Below are positions 41,476 through 50,800 of a stretch of 64,000 nt of DNA, piece after piece. Each line of letters starts with the position of its first letter. Position 1 is the stretch's first letter. Source of the DNA: Kribbella sandramycini (GTDB lineage Bacteria > Actinomycetota > Actinomycetes > Propionibacteriales > Kribbellaceae). Location of the stretch: positions 62,001 to 126,000 of the forward strand of contig NZ_JABJRC010000011.1 of NCBI RefSeq assembly GCF_013131805.1, in the 5' to 3' direction. The notes beneath the pieces were generated by a model that saw nothing but the letters and a program-made list of their open reading frames with translations, was not told the origin of the DNA and did not search any database. The translations under genes and the position numbers were made by a program.

Positions 41476-41696
41476 TTCGGAGCGACCTCCCACAACCGCT
41501 CCCCCGGCAACCGCCGGCTCGGCCCGGCCTCGGTCAGGGGAATCGGCTCACTGGTCACCTTCAACCCCGCGAACCGGCGCGACATCGCAGCCGCATACCG
41601 CTCGGCCAACTCGGCCTCGGCACTGTAATCCGCGACGACGTGGTCCCCGAACCACACTCGTACGCGGCATCGTTGCGGAACAGGATCGCCGGCCAC
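41472..41696 (-). CDS. Small conserved protein coupled to the 41080 gene
   Basis: 74 residues from GTG 41696: RCRVRVWFGDHVVADYSAEAELAERYAAAM, then LKVTSEPIPL and GERLWEVAP. The fold looks like a small beta-alpha-beta protein. A 17-codon frame (VDVIDVDRCFELTRRVH) ends just upstream at 41698 and may be a leader peptide. Four-base overlap with the next gene implies coupled translation. The function is unknown. Confidence 0.6.
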   Translation of the reverse strand: MAGDPVPQRCRVRVWFGDHVVADYSAEAELAERYAAAMSRRFAGLKVTSEPIPLTEAGPSRRLPGERLWEVAPK

Positions 41697-41845
41697 CTCA
41701 ATGCACCCGGCGCGTCAACTCGAAACAGCGGTCCACATCGATCACATCCACTTCCCTGTGGGGATGGGTACACCCAAGTGACGCCCCCCACCTCACTTCA
41801 TGACGCCATTCCCCAAACTTTCCGAAATCCCCAGTCTCGGAACTC

Positions 41846-42220
41846 TCAGCCGAGTGCGTCGAGGAGCACTTCCGGCGTCATCCCCGGCGTCAGCTCGACC
41901 GTGCGGTACGAACTTGCCTCGATCAGATGCAGCCCACGCCCCGGCAGCACGCTCTCCGCCATCCACAGCGCGAACTCCGCCGCCGCCTCGGCATCTGCCG
42001 GATCCAGACTCACCGCCTGCCGAGTCCCACTCAACGCCACCCCCAACTCACGCGGCGCAGGCTCCAAAGGCACTACTGCCTCCAGCACCACCGACGACCC
42101 CTCAACACTCCCCAACCCAACCCGCACGCCGGGCCACCGGGCCCGCAACGCCTCGGCGAACTCGTCGACCTCCAGAACCCACTCCGGCTCCTCCAACGGC
42201 GCGACCAGGTACTCCGCCAT
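41846..42220 (-). CDS. Putative immunity protein for the REase-fold toxin
   Basis: 124 residues from ATG 42220, whose first base overlaps the toxin stop (TGATG). The protein is small, acidic and soluble: MAEYLVAPLEEPEWVLEVDEFAEAL, then SVVLEAVVPLEPAPREL and DPADAEAAAEFALWMAESVLPGRGLHLIE. Position directly after a polymorphic toxin and the acidic character fit an immunity protein that masks a nucleic-acid-binding toxin. No Imm family is recognised, so the role is inferred from context only. Confidence 0.6.
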   Translation of the reverse strand: MAEYLVAPLEEPEWVLEVDEFAEALRARWPGVRVGLGSVEGSSVVLEAVVPLEPAPRELGVALSGTRQAVSLDPADAEAAAEFALWMAESVLPGRGLHLIEASSYRTVELTPGMTPEVLLDALG

Positions 42221-43323
42221 CAGTCATCGCCCTCTCGTCGCACAGTGACCTGTCCAGGAATGTCGAGTCGCCGCATTCGCTCTCGAAAGTATGCCGCCGC
42301 GGTTGCGTCGTTGGTGATGATTTCGAGTCCTTCGACCGGTTTGGCGTCGTCGCCGATCACCTCGCGGTACTTGAGCAGGCGGTGGTCGTTCTTCTCCTCA
42401 GCGATCTTGCGCAGAAACGGGGGCAGCGAGTCCGGCCGGTAGAGCGAGCGCTCCGAGGACGGCGCGACGTACTTCACGTCCTGGCCGCGCTTGAGCAGCT
42501 CGTCCAGCCCGTCGGCCCAGGCCGCCCTGGGCAGCTCCTCGTCGGGAGTCAGGCGGTACTCGACGGGACCGCAGTACTTGCGCTGGAACTCGGCCTCGGG
42601 CCCGTCGCCGACCATCGGACGGATCCGCCCTGTCGCAGCCAACCGTTCGCGGAACTCGGTGAAATCGACCGGCGCATCCGGCGGCTGAAACTCGAGGGTT
42701 TCAACGGTGACTTCCGGCGTGAGTTCGGTCAGCGGGTCGTCGGAAGATTCGGGGTGCGCCTTGTGGAAGGCTTCGAGGGGTTTGCTGAGGTCGACGGTGA
42801 CGAGGTCTTCGGTTTGGAGCCGGTCGGCGCGCTCTTCGTCCGCTTTGCGCTCTTCGTCGGTGGGTTCTTCGACGGGGTGGTCTGGGGTTTCGGTGCGGAG
42901 GATTTCGGGGTCTAGGGGGTTTTCGGGGGGCTGGGTCTGGTCTTCGGTGTTTTTGTGGGTTTCGTGGAACTTTTCGAAGGGTTTGCGGGAGGTGGTGATT
43001 TCGGTGGGTTCGGAGGCTGCGGTGGTGGGGTTGCGGTTGGGGGAGTTGGGGGAGGGGTTGTTGGTGGCGGGGCCGGTGGTTACGAGGTGGTCGGCCCAGG
43101 TGCGGGCTTTGGGGGGTGCTAGGGAGAGGTAGTGGGCGGCGGCTTCGCAGGAGCGGGCGGCGGCGTCGAGTTGGTGGGCTGCGGTGGTGGCGCCGCCTTG
43201 GGCGGCCAGGGCGGCGTTTTCGCGGCAGCGGGCCGCGGTGCGGTGCAGGCGGTCGACCACCTGGGGGACTTCGTCCAGGCAGTCGATCAGGCCGCGGGCC
43301 ACGCGTTGCAGCTCGGACGGCAT
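42220..43323 (-). CDS. Polymorphic toxin: helical N-terminus plus restriction-endonuclease-fold (Tox-REase-2-like) C-terminus
   Basis: 367 residues. The N-terminal 80 residues are helical and Ala-rich, like WXG/LXG export domains (LDCLDEV-like helix; HQLDAAARSCEAAAHYL). The linker (85-215) is Pro/Glu/Thr-rich and holds a duplicated motif: KPFEKFHETH (114-123) and KPLEAFHKAH (181-190). The C-terminal toxin domain (about 222-367) shows YCGPVEYRLTP, WADG (269-272), QDVKYV with Asp282 and Lys284, a helix with KIAEEKNDHRLLKYREVI, and GLEIITND (332-339). That order matches restriction-endonuclease-fold toxins of contact-dependent systems. It is followed by a one-base-overlapping immunity candidate and preceded by export-type genes. 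Confidence 0.72.
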   Translation of the reverse strand: MPSELQRVARGLIDCLDEVPQVVDRLHRTAARCRENAALAAQGGATTAAHQLDAAARSCEAAAHYLSLAPPKARTWADHLVTTGPATNNPSPNSPNRNPTTAASEPTEITTSRKPFEKFHETHKNTEDQTQPPENPLDPEILRTETPDHPVEEPTDEERKADEERADRLQTEDLVTVDLSKPLEAFHKAHPESSDDPLTELTPEVTVETLEFQPPDAPVDFTEFRERLAATGRIRPMVGDGPEAEFQRKYCGPVEYRLTPDEELPRAAWADGLDELLKRGQDVKYVAPSSERSLYRPDSLPPFLRKIAEEKNDHRLLKYREVIGDDAKPVEGLEIITNDATAAAYFRERMRRLDIPGQVTVRREGDD

Positions 43324-43327
43324 GGGG

Positions 43328-43588
43328 TCAGATCTGGTCGGCGTAGCTCTTGCATCCGGCCGAGGCGATCTCCAGGGCCTCGGCGGCCTGCTCGACGGCT
43401 TTGCCGGCCGCTTCGAGGATCTCGGAGATGTCCCGGTCGATACCGGTCGCCGTACCCGCGATCAGGCTCTCCACGAGCTGGCTGTGCTGCGTGAAGCGCA
43501 GCTTGAAACCGGCCAGCCCGCCCGCTGCCTGCTTGGCCTCCATGGAGACCTGAAACAGCTGTTCCTTGAGCCGCTGTACGTCGGACAC
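43328..43588 (-). CDS. Small helical WXG100-like secreted-partner protein
   Basis: 86 residues from GTG 43588. It is predicted to be two long helices with a central turn (QRLKEQLFQVSMEAKQAAGG; then GIDRDISEILEAAGKAVEQAAEALEIA), the size and shape of WXG100/ESAT-6-type proteins, but the WXG tripeptide is absent. A turn near TQHSQLVESLIAGTATG could play that part. It is placed between the membrane coiled-coil gene and the toxin gene, four bases before the toxin start. The role as an export partner of the toxin is inferred. Confidence 0.6.
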   Translation of the reverse strand: MSDVQRLKEQLFQVSMEAKQAAGGLAGFKLRFTQHSQLVESLIAGTATGIDRDISEILEAAGKAVEQAAEALEIASAGCKSYADQI

Positions 43589-43601
43589 CCTGCACCCACT
43601 C

Positions 43602-44285
43602 CTATGTCAGTTTGCGCTTCTTCGGCAGCACGATCGCCGTCCCGGCCACGATCGCCGGTACCAGGATCGCAAGCCACCAGGGCAGCCCGGCCGCCATGGC
43701 GACGTACACCACGCCCGCACCGCCCCACCCCCACCACCGCGCGCCGGGAAGCCGCGGCAGGCCGAGCAGCCGGGACGCCGCCAACATGGTCACCGCACCG
43801 ATCGCCGCGGCCAAAACTGCGTCCAGGAACGACCCGTACAACACCCACACCAGCACGAACCCGACCAGCGTCAGAACGGCGCTGATCGTACGTCGTTTGC
43901 GTCGCTCCTGCAGCGCACGCCCCTCGGCCCGCACTGCCTCGAGCTCGTCGACCGCCTCCGCGAGCTGCGTGGTCAGCCGCGCCGCGGCCGACTCCAGGTC
44001 GCTGACGGCCCGAATCTCCGGGAACGGGACGTTCACCCGCCTGCCGTCTGCAGGCAGCCCCGCACGCTGCAGACTGGCCGCTGCCTTCTCAGCCAGCGCA
44101 TTCAGCCGCTCCTCGACCTGTCGCCCGCGCTCCGCCATCGCATCGGCTTCGCTCTGCGCCGACGCCTCGGCACGCGTGCGGGTCGCGGTCAGCCGGTCCT
44201 GAGCCTGCTGTGCGTCCGTCCGGGCCCCTGCGACGACACGCAGCGCCCGTACGTACTCCGACCACTCCTGCTCTTCGGTCTTCAT
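43602..44285 (-). CDS. Coiled-coil membrane protein of the T7-like locus
   Basis: 227 residues. A long N-terminal coiled coil (about 1-130; AEASAQSEADAMAERGRQVEERLNAL, then DLESAAARLTTQLAEAVDELEAVRAEGRALQERRKRR) is followed by three or four transmembrane helices in the last 95 residues (ISAVLTLVGFVLVWVLYGSF; AAAIGAVTMLAASRLLGL; GGAGVVYVAMAAGLPWWLAILV) and a basic tail. Its start overlaps the ATPase stop (ATGA). It probably anchors the soluble ATPase at the membrane. No EccB, EccD or EccE similarity was noticed. Confidence 0.65.
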   Translation of the reverse strand: MKTEEQEWSEYVRALRVVAGARTDAQQAQDRLTATRTRAEASAQSEADAMAERGRQVEERLNALAEKAAASLQRAGLPADGRRVNVPFPEIRAVSDLESAAARLTTQLAEAVDELEAVRAEGRALQERRKRRTISAVLTLVGFVLVWVLYGSFLDAVLAAAIGAVTMLAASRLLGLPRLPGARWWGWGGAGVVYVAMAAGLPWWLAILVPAIVAGTAIVLPKKRKLT

Positions 44286-47062
44286 CGGCGTACCAACTCC
44301 ACTGCGCGCTCAACCTCGTCGGACCGCAGTGCGGCGAACGGTACGACGACCTGTGCCTCCGGATGCAGCCCATCCCACAGCAGCCCCCGGTGCGGCTCCG
44401 AAGCCCACCGCACGAGCGGACCGCAGACTGCACGGACGCCGTCCTGCGGGTGCCGCAGGAACAGGTGGGTCGCGACGTTCGCACGACCGTAGCCGAGCTG
44501 CTCCGTGCAGACGTGCAGCCGGTTCCACCACCCGAAGGTGATCAGCCCCAGCGCCGGCCCGTCCCGCACGATGTCCTGCAATGTGTTGGCAGGGCTCTCG
44601 AAGAACCCCTCCGCATGCAGCTGCATCCGCGGTACGCCGTGGAACCCGAAACCGAGCAGATAGGTATTGCTGAGCTCCCCGTTGCGCATTGCGTCCCGCA
44701 GCGCGAACAGCCGGGGCGCAATGTCCCCATGCTTGTCGACCGTCTCAACCTCACAGCCGAGCGACCGCAGCGCCTGCACCAACGCATACTTGCCGTCAGC
44801 AACCGCAGGCGACGAGTCCGTCCCGTCCATGAAGATGAAACGCGGCGCCTCCACCGCAGCCCCGGCAGTCGAGAGCGCAAGCCCGCTCAGTACGCCGAGC
44901 GCGTCCGCCGGTCCGTCTCCAAGCACCAGTACGCCGGCGCCCGGCTCCGGCCGGACTTCAACCGGCACCGGCTCCTCGGTGACCGCAATCGGCAACCCTG
45001 TCCACGGTCGACCCAGCTCTGGCTTTACTGCGGCCGCAGTGTCGGTCAGACGGGCAGGCTCAGCCAGATGGAACACCCGCGGCGGATGAGCCGCCGCACC
45101 GGCCCGCTGCCACAGCTCATGCCGCAGGTCATCCAGCACAGCCTTGTCCGCAAAGCTGACCAGCACGTGCTGATTGTCGTCAGGAGAACCGAAGTTCGCG
45201 TTCAGCACTGCCTCGCCGCGGAACTGCAGCTCAGCCGCCGCAGTGTTCCCGCCACGCAGAATCGCCTGTGAATCGGCCGGAGTCGTCTTCAGAGCAATCC
45301 GGTACGGCACCTGGCCGAAAATGGCGTCCCGCCGCGTCGACAGCCGTTTGACGCCTTCGATCGTCTGCGTCGCCAGTACGACGTGGACGCCGTACGCGCG
45401 GCCCAGCCGGACCAGCCGCTCCAGCAGCTTCGCAGCCTCGTCAGCCAGCTCGTCGTCGTCCTCAAGTAGCACCTGGAACTCGTCCAGCACGACGAGGATG
45501 CGCGGCGGCCGCTCTGGCCCCGGTGCGAGCTCGGCAATATCCGCAACGTTGCCGTGCGCCTTGAAGATCTCACTGCGCCGCGCCAGCTCATCAGATAGGT
45601 ACCGCAGCACCGCCAGGCCGAACGCACGGTCGCTGTGGATGCCCAGCACGCGCACGTGCGGCAGCCAGTGCTCCCGCTCCCCCGCCGGACCCAGCGCCGA
45701 GAACTCGACCCCGTGCTTGAAGTCGAGCAGGTACATCTCCAGGTCGGCCGGGTCGTACCGTGCGGCGAGCCCGTGGATCAGAACCAGCAGCAGGTTCGAC
45801 TTGCCCTGCCCGACAGCCCCACCGACGAGCACATGCGGCAATGCGGGGTTCCCACTGCGCAGACGAACCAGAGCCGGTGTTCGGTCGTCGTACCCGATGA
45901 CGGTGCCGATTTCGTCGGTGACGGGTTTCCACCAACTGATGCGGTCCGGCAGGGTGCGCTCGAAGTCGATGGTCGGCAGTACGGCGATTTCGGCCAGCTC
46001 GGCCACAACGTCGCAGATGCCTGCGGCAACGTTCGCGTCGAACGCCGGGTCGAGCTTGGCGGCCACACCAGCCAGCGCAGCGGCCTCTGCACGGTCGCCG
46101 GTGATCACGACTGGGTTCAGCAGGTCGAGCAGCTGTTTGGTGTCGACCTCACTGTCCGCCGCCGCTGAGGGGTCGTGGTGCACCAGAAAACAGATGCCCC
46201 GCTCACCAGCGGTCGCAGCAAGCCGCAGCAGATCGCGCTGGGCCAGCTGGTCGATACCGGACGGGTAGTCGAACAGCACGACCAGCCGGTACGGATCAGT
46301 GACGCGACCGGTCTCCCGGATCAAGTCCTCGAACCGGCGATGGCCGAGCTGCGCCTGTCGGCTCGCGCGCAGCGACGAGACATCGACCAGACCGGACAGC
46401 ACCGTGTGCAACTGCTCCGCGGTGTGCGTTGCCCTCGGCACCAACTGCGGGTACTTCGTGGTCAGGTGACCCAGCAGACCCATCATGCCGGTGAGCTTCG
46501 GGTCGAACGCGTCGATGCGCAGCCGGAACGGCTCAGCCGCCGCAACCAGCCGCAAAGCGACGCTCTGCAGGAGGCGGCGAGCAGACTCGTTGCGGTCCGC
46601 TGTGACCTTCCAGCCGTTGGTACGCAGCAGCGGCACCACAACCGGCGCACCGGCCTCCAGCTCACCGATCCGGACGTACGGCGGGACGCCGGCGCCAACC
46701 AGCTGTCGTGACCGCCAGCGGGCGTCGTTCGGCGGAATGGCGGCCAGACCGGGCGCCAGCCGGTCAGCCAGCAGCCGCGCGGCCGGCTCGGCCTCTGCGA
46801 GCGCTGCTGCCGTCTTGGCGTTGACCTGCGCCTGCGACTCCCGACGGGCGACCTGAGTCGCCTCTTGCAACTGCCGGTGCAGCTGAACGGCGCGCTGGTG
46901 CTCGCCGTGCGTCAGCCGCCGCGCATGCTCCAGCAACTGCCCCAAAGCATGCTGCAACCCCCGGATTCGGGCCTCCAGAACCTCCGGGGCGACGCCTTCA
47001 TCCGTTTCTCGCGCAGAGCGCGAAGCCTCGGGCACACCTGTCCCGTCAGGCTTCTCCGTCAC
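44282..47062 (-). CDS. FtsK/SpoIIIE-type ATPase (EccC-like) without transmembrane segment
   Basis: 926 residues from GTG 47062, with GGAAGGA eight bases upstream; in-frame starts further upstream also exist. Layout: N-terminal coiled coil (about 20-110), an alpha/beta domain, and an FtsK/SpoIIIE ATPase with Walker A GGAVGQGKS (about 405-413) and Walker B ILVVLDEF (about 524). It then has GVHVVLATQTIEGVKRLS and a conserved arginine-rich GQVPYRIALKT. A second ATPase-like domain (about 660-926) starts VLVLGDGPADALGVLSGLAL, where the GK[S/T] of a P-loop is missing. EccC proteins of type VII secretion have tandem domains like these but start with two membrane helices, which are absent here. Confidence 0.85.
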   Translation of the reverse strand: MTEKPDGTGVPEASRSARETDEGVAPEVLEARIRGLQHALGQLLEHARRLTHGEHQRAVQLHRQLQEATQVARRESQAQVNAKTAAALAEAEPAARLLADRLAPGLAAIPPNDARWRSRQLVGAGVPPYVRIGELEAGAPVVVPLLRTNGWKVTADRNESARRLLQSVALRLVAAAEPFRLRIDAFDPKLTGMMGLLGHLTTKYPQLVPRATHTAEQLHTVLSGLVDVSSLRASRQAQLGHRRFEDLIRETGRVTDPYRLVVLFDYPSGIDQLAQRDLLRLAATAGERGICFLVHHDPSAAADSEVDTKQLLDLLNPVVITGDRAEAAALAGVAAKLDPAFDANVAAGICDVVAELAEIAVLPTIDFERTLPDRISWWKPVTDEIGTVIGYDDRTPALVRLRSGNPALPHVLVGGAVGQGKSNLLLVLIHGLAARYDPADLEMYLLDFKHGVEFSALGPAGEREHWLPHVRVLGIHSDRAFGLAVLRYLSDELARRSEIFKAHGNVADIAELAPGPERPPRILVVLDEFQVLLEDDDELADEAAKLLERLVRLGRAYGVHVVLATQTIEGVKRLSTRRDAIFGQVPYRIALKTTPADSQAILRGGNTAAAELQFRGEAVLNANFGSPDDNQHVLVSFADKAVLDDLRHELWQRAGAAAHPPRVFHLAEPARLTDTAAAVKPELGRPWTGLPIAVTEEPVPVEVRPEPGAGVLVLGDGPADALGVLSGLALSTAGAAVEAPRFIFMDGTDSSPAVADGKYALVQALRSLGCEVETVDKHGDIAPRLFALRDAMRNGELSNTYLLGFGFHGVPRMQLHAEGFFESPANTLQDIVRDGPALGLITFGWWNRLHVCTEQLGYGRANVATHLFLRHPQDGVRAVCGPLVRWASEPHRGLLWDGLHPEAQVVVPFAALRSDEVERAVELVRR

Positions 47063-47169
47063 GAGCACCGTCCTTCCACCTCTGCCCCGCGACACCTACC
47101 GCCTGGGACAACCATGTCACACCAGCAGCCACTGTCGTCACTCCAGGCATCAGTAGTCTCACGCATCAG

Positions 47170-47562
47170 TCAGGGGGCCACGATCTCCAGTTCGTAGCCG
47201 TCGTCGTTGTGCAGGAACGCGGCGTAATGCTGCGGCCCGCCGGCGTACGGGTGCCGGTCGGCGAACATCAGCGTCCAGCCGTGCGCGGGCGCCTCGGCGA
47301 CGATCGCGTCCAGCTCGGCGCGGTCGGCCGCGTTCAGGGCCAGATGGTTCAGGCCGGGGCGGAGCCGGTCGTGCTCGGCCGCCGACATCGCCGGGCTCTG
47401 CTCGGCGACCAGATAGCTGCCGTCGGGGGCGATCCAGGTCATCCCGCCGGGCCAGCCGTCGCCATCCTTCCAGCCCAGCCGATTCAGCACCCAGCCCCAG
47501 CTGCGGACGGCGCGGGACAGCTCCGGAACCCAGAGTTCGACGTGATGCACTGCGGCGGCCAT
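47170..47562 (-). CDS. VOC-family (glyoxalase-like) protein
   Basis: 130 residues. Typical VOC pattern: VHHVELWVPELSRAVRSWGWVLNRLGW at the start, LNHLALNAADRAELDAIVAEAPAHGW in the second half, and a final HNDDGYELEIVAP. Metal-site positions His (HHVEL), His (NHLAL) and Glu (YELEIV) are present. The reaction is unknown. Close family members include glyoxalase and dioxygenase-like proteins. Confidence 0.85.
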   Translation of the reverse strand: MAAAVHHVELWVPELSRAVRSWGWVLNRLGWKDGDGWPGGMTWIAPDGSYLVAEQSPAMSAAEHDRLRPGLNHLALNAADRAELDAIVAEAPAHGWTLMFADRHPYAGGPQHYAAFLHNDDGYELEIVAP

Positions 47563-47569
47563 CGGAGCA

Positions 47570-47767
47570 TTATCTGTGCTCGTCGAACCGGCTCGACACG
47601 GCCGTCGCCACGGTGCCCGTGACGAGCAGCCAGACCAGCGCCGCGAGCAGCCAGGGCCACCACGGGCGCCCTTGCGCGGCCTCGGCGACCGCCTTGCCGG
47701 ACAGCCCGCCGGACGGCGCGAAGACGGCCACGAGCAACACCCTCGCGAACGTCGTCTGCCTGGTCAT
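47570..47767 (-). CDS. Small membrane protein of unknown function
   Basis: 65 residues from ATG 47767 (GAGGAG five bases before). Two hydrophobic segments (FARVLLVAVFAPSGG and WWPWLLAALVWLLVTGTVAT) flank a short loop. No family is recognised. It lies seven bases before the VOC gene on the same strand. Confidence 0.5.
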   Translation of the reverse strand: MTRQTTFARVLLVAVFAPSGGLSGKAVAEAAQGRPWWPWLLAALVWLLVTGTVATAVSSRFDEHR

Positions 47768-47897
47768 CTCCTCATTGTCACCAGCGCGCCGGACCCCCGC
47801 AGAAACCTTGGCGTTTCGCGCCTGTTGGGAGGGATTTCCGAGATTGTCCGTGGCAGGGTCTACCGTCTGCGGTGACAGTTGAGGATCGGGGGTTTTC

Positions 47898-50800
47898 GTG
47901 AGCAGCACCCGGATCGAGAGCACGGCCTACGGCGCGGCCGCGCTCGATCGTCTGCACGCCGTCGTGCAACGGCTCAAAGCCGACGACCCGATGGCCCCGG
48001 TCACCCTCCTGCTGCCGAACAACCTGGCCGGCGTCGTCGCCCGCCGGCACCTCGCGAAGACCGCGATCGCGGGGCTTTTCCCGGCCACCTTGGAGCGGCT
48101 CGCCGAGCAGCTCGCGGCCGGGCAGCTCGCGCCCCGCCGGCCCGCCACCAGGCCGATCGTGGCCGCGACCTGGCGAACGGCGCTGGCCAAGGCGCCGGGC
48201 GTCTTCCACGAGGTCGCCGAGCACCCGTCGACCATCCAAGCGCTTGCATCCGCCCATCGCGAGCTGCGCGATCTGTCCGAGCCCGCGCTCGACAAGGTCG
48301 CCTCGGCGTCCGTCCTCGGCCCCGATCTGGTCCGCCTGCACCGGCAGCTCACCGGTGATCTGGCCGGCGACTGGTACGACGAGACCGACCTGCTGCGCGC
48401 CGCCGCGGCCCGGGTCGAGGCCGACCCGGCGATCGTCCGCGAGCTCGGCGCGCTGGTGCTCTACCTGCCCCAGGAGCTCACCCAGGCCGAGGCGGCGTTC
48501 GTCCGGGCGCTGGGCGCGGCAGCGGCCGATCTCACCGTCATCGTCGGGCTGACCGACGTCCGGCGGGCCGATCGCGCCGTTCGGCGGTCGCTGGAGCGGA
48601 TCGGTCTCGACCTGCCGCCGTCGATCTCGCGGAACTATCCGGTCGCGACCGAAATCCGCACCGCGTCCGATGCCGATGACGAGGTCCGCTGCGTGGTGCG
48701 CGAGGTGGTCGCCGCGCTGGCGCAGACGCCGGCCCACCGGATCGCGGTCCTCTACTCGTCGATCACGCCGTATGCGCGGCTGCTGCACGAGCATCTCTCG
48801 GCCGCGGGGATCGCGGTCAACGGCCCGGGCACGAGACCGGTGCACGAGCGAGCCATCGCGCGGACGCTGCTGGAGGTGCTGGCGCTCGTCGATCAAGACC
48901 TGCCACGCGCCGACGTCTTCCGCGCCCTGTCGAACGCGCCGACACGTGACTTCACCGGTGAGCGCATCCCCGTCCCCCAGTGGGAGCGGATGTCCCGAGC
49001 GGCCGGTGTAGTGCGTGGCGACGACTGGGAGAGCCGTCTGGCCCGCTATGCAGAGTCCGAGCGGCGTGCTGCGCAGCAAGAGGAGGCAGCGGAGGATCCG
49101 CGCCCCGCAGCGACCAGGCGCGCGCAGTACAACGCGGAGAAGGCGGAGCGGCTGCATGCGTTCGCCTCTGAGCTCCGGCGGCGGCTGAAGGCGCTGGCTG
49201 AGCTGGAGAGCTGGTCCGAGCTGGCCGGCGCGGTTCTGCAGCTCTTCCAGGAGCTGCTCGGCGACTACTCGTCTCTACCGATCGAAGAGCAGTACGCCGC
49301 GGCCGCGGTCGAGGGGTCGCTGCGCGGGCTCTCCACGCTGGATGAGCTCGGCACCCCGGCCAGTCTCGCGGTGCTCCGCGACGTCCTCGAGCTGGAGCTC
49401 CAGCAATCACTCCCCCGGGTCGGCACGTTCGGGACGGGCGTCCTGGTCGCACCGCTGTCGGCGAGTGTCGGTCTGGCGGCCGACATCGTGTACGTCGTCG
49501 GCCTGTCGGAGGATCTCTACCCTGGCCGCGTCCACGAAGACGCACTGCTCCCACACCGGGTGCGCGAGGCCGCCGCGCCCGAGCTGGCGTCGTTCCGAGA
49601 TCGGCTCGACGAGAAGCAGCGCCACCTATTGGTCGCGTTCTCGGCCGGCGCGCGCAAGGTCGTCGCCTCGTTCCCCCGCGGCGACCTGCGCCGCTCGTCA
49701 CGCCGGCTGCCGACGCGCTGGCTGCTCGGCTCGCTGCGCGCGTTGAGCGGCGACCGCACCCTCGCCGCCACCGCGTGGGAGCAGGGCGCGTTCGGCGATC
49801 GGCTGCAGGCGTCGGCGTCGTACGCAGGTTCGTTGACGACGGCAACCATGCCGGCGAGCGAGCAGGAGTGGCAGGTCCGATCGGCGGCGGCCGGGTTGTG
49901 GCTGAGCGACCGGGTGCTGGTCCGCGCGCGCGAGTTGCTGCGCGGGCGCGGCAGTCCGGCGTTCACGCGGTTCGACGGCGATCTGTCCGGCGTCTCGGGC
50001 CTCCCGGAGTACGCCGTCGAGGATCGGGTCGCCTCGCCGACGTCGCTGGAGGCCTACGCGAGCTGCCCGCATGCGTACTTCGTCGAGCGGCTGCTGCAGG
50101 TCGAGCCGTTGGAGGCCCCGGAGGATCTGCTCGTCATCTCGCCGATCCAGGTCGGCAACCTGATCCACGACAGTCTGGACGCGTTCGTCACCCGGCTGGC
50201 CGGTGCGCTCCCGTCGTACGGCGAGGCCTGGTCGGCGGAGCAACGGCAGGTACTGCTCGCGATCGGGGCCGAGCTGGCCGACCGGTTCGAAGCCGAGGGG
50301 CTGACCGGTCATCCCCGACTCTGGCAGCGCGAGCGGCTGCGCATCCTGAGCGATCTGATGGTGTTGCTGGCCGATGACGACCGGTGGCGCTTCGAACGGG
50401 ATGCGTCGGTGGTGGCCAGTGAGCTGCGGTTCGGGTTCGACGGCGAGCCGCCGGTGGAGATTCCGGTGCCGTCCGGCCGGGTGTTGCTGCGCGGCTCGGC
50501 CGACAAGGTCGATCTCGGGCGCGACGGCACCATCTATGTCACCGATGTGAAGACCGGCGGCTTCTCGCGGTACGAGGGGATCGAAAGCGATCCCGTTGCC
50601 GGTGGGACGAAGCTGCAGCTTCCCGTCTATGCCTACGCGGCGCGTGCTCGGCTGGGCGAGGCCGCGACACCGGTCGAGGCGTCGTACTGGTTCGTCCGGC
50701 GCGGCGGTAAACGGATCCCGGTCCCGCTGACCGCCGAGGTCGAGGCCCGGTACGTCGAGACGCTCGACGTGATCGTGTCGTCGATCGCGGGCGGGCTGTT

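Noticed and set aside
42890..43110. Run of G-rich words within the toxin gene that looked like foreign DNA
   Set aside because: It is explained by the Pro/Thr/Asn-rich linker read on the minus strand, with C-rich codons in a coding frame that stays open.
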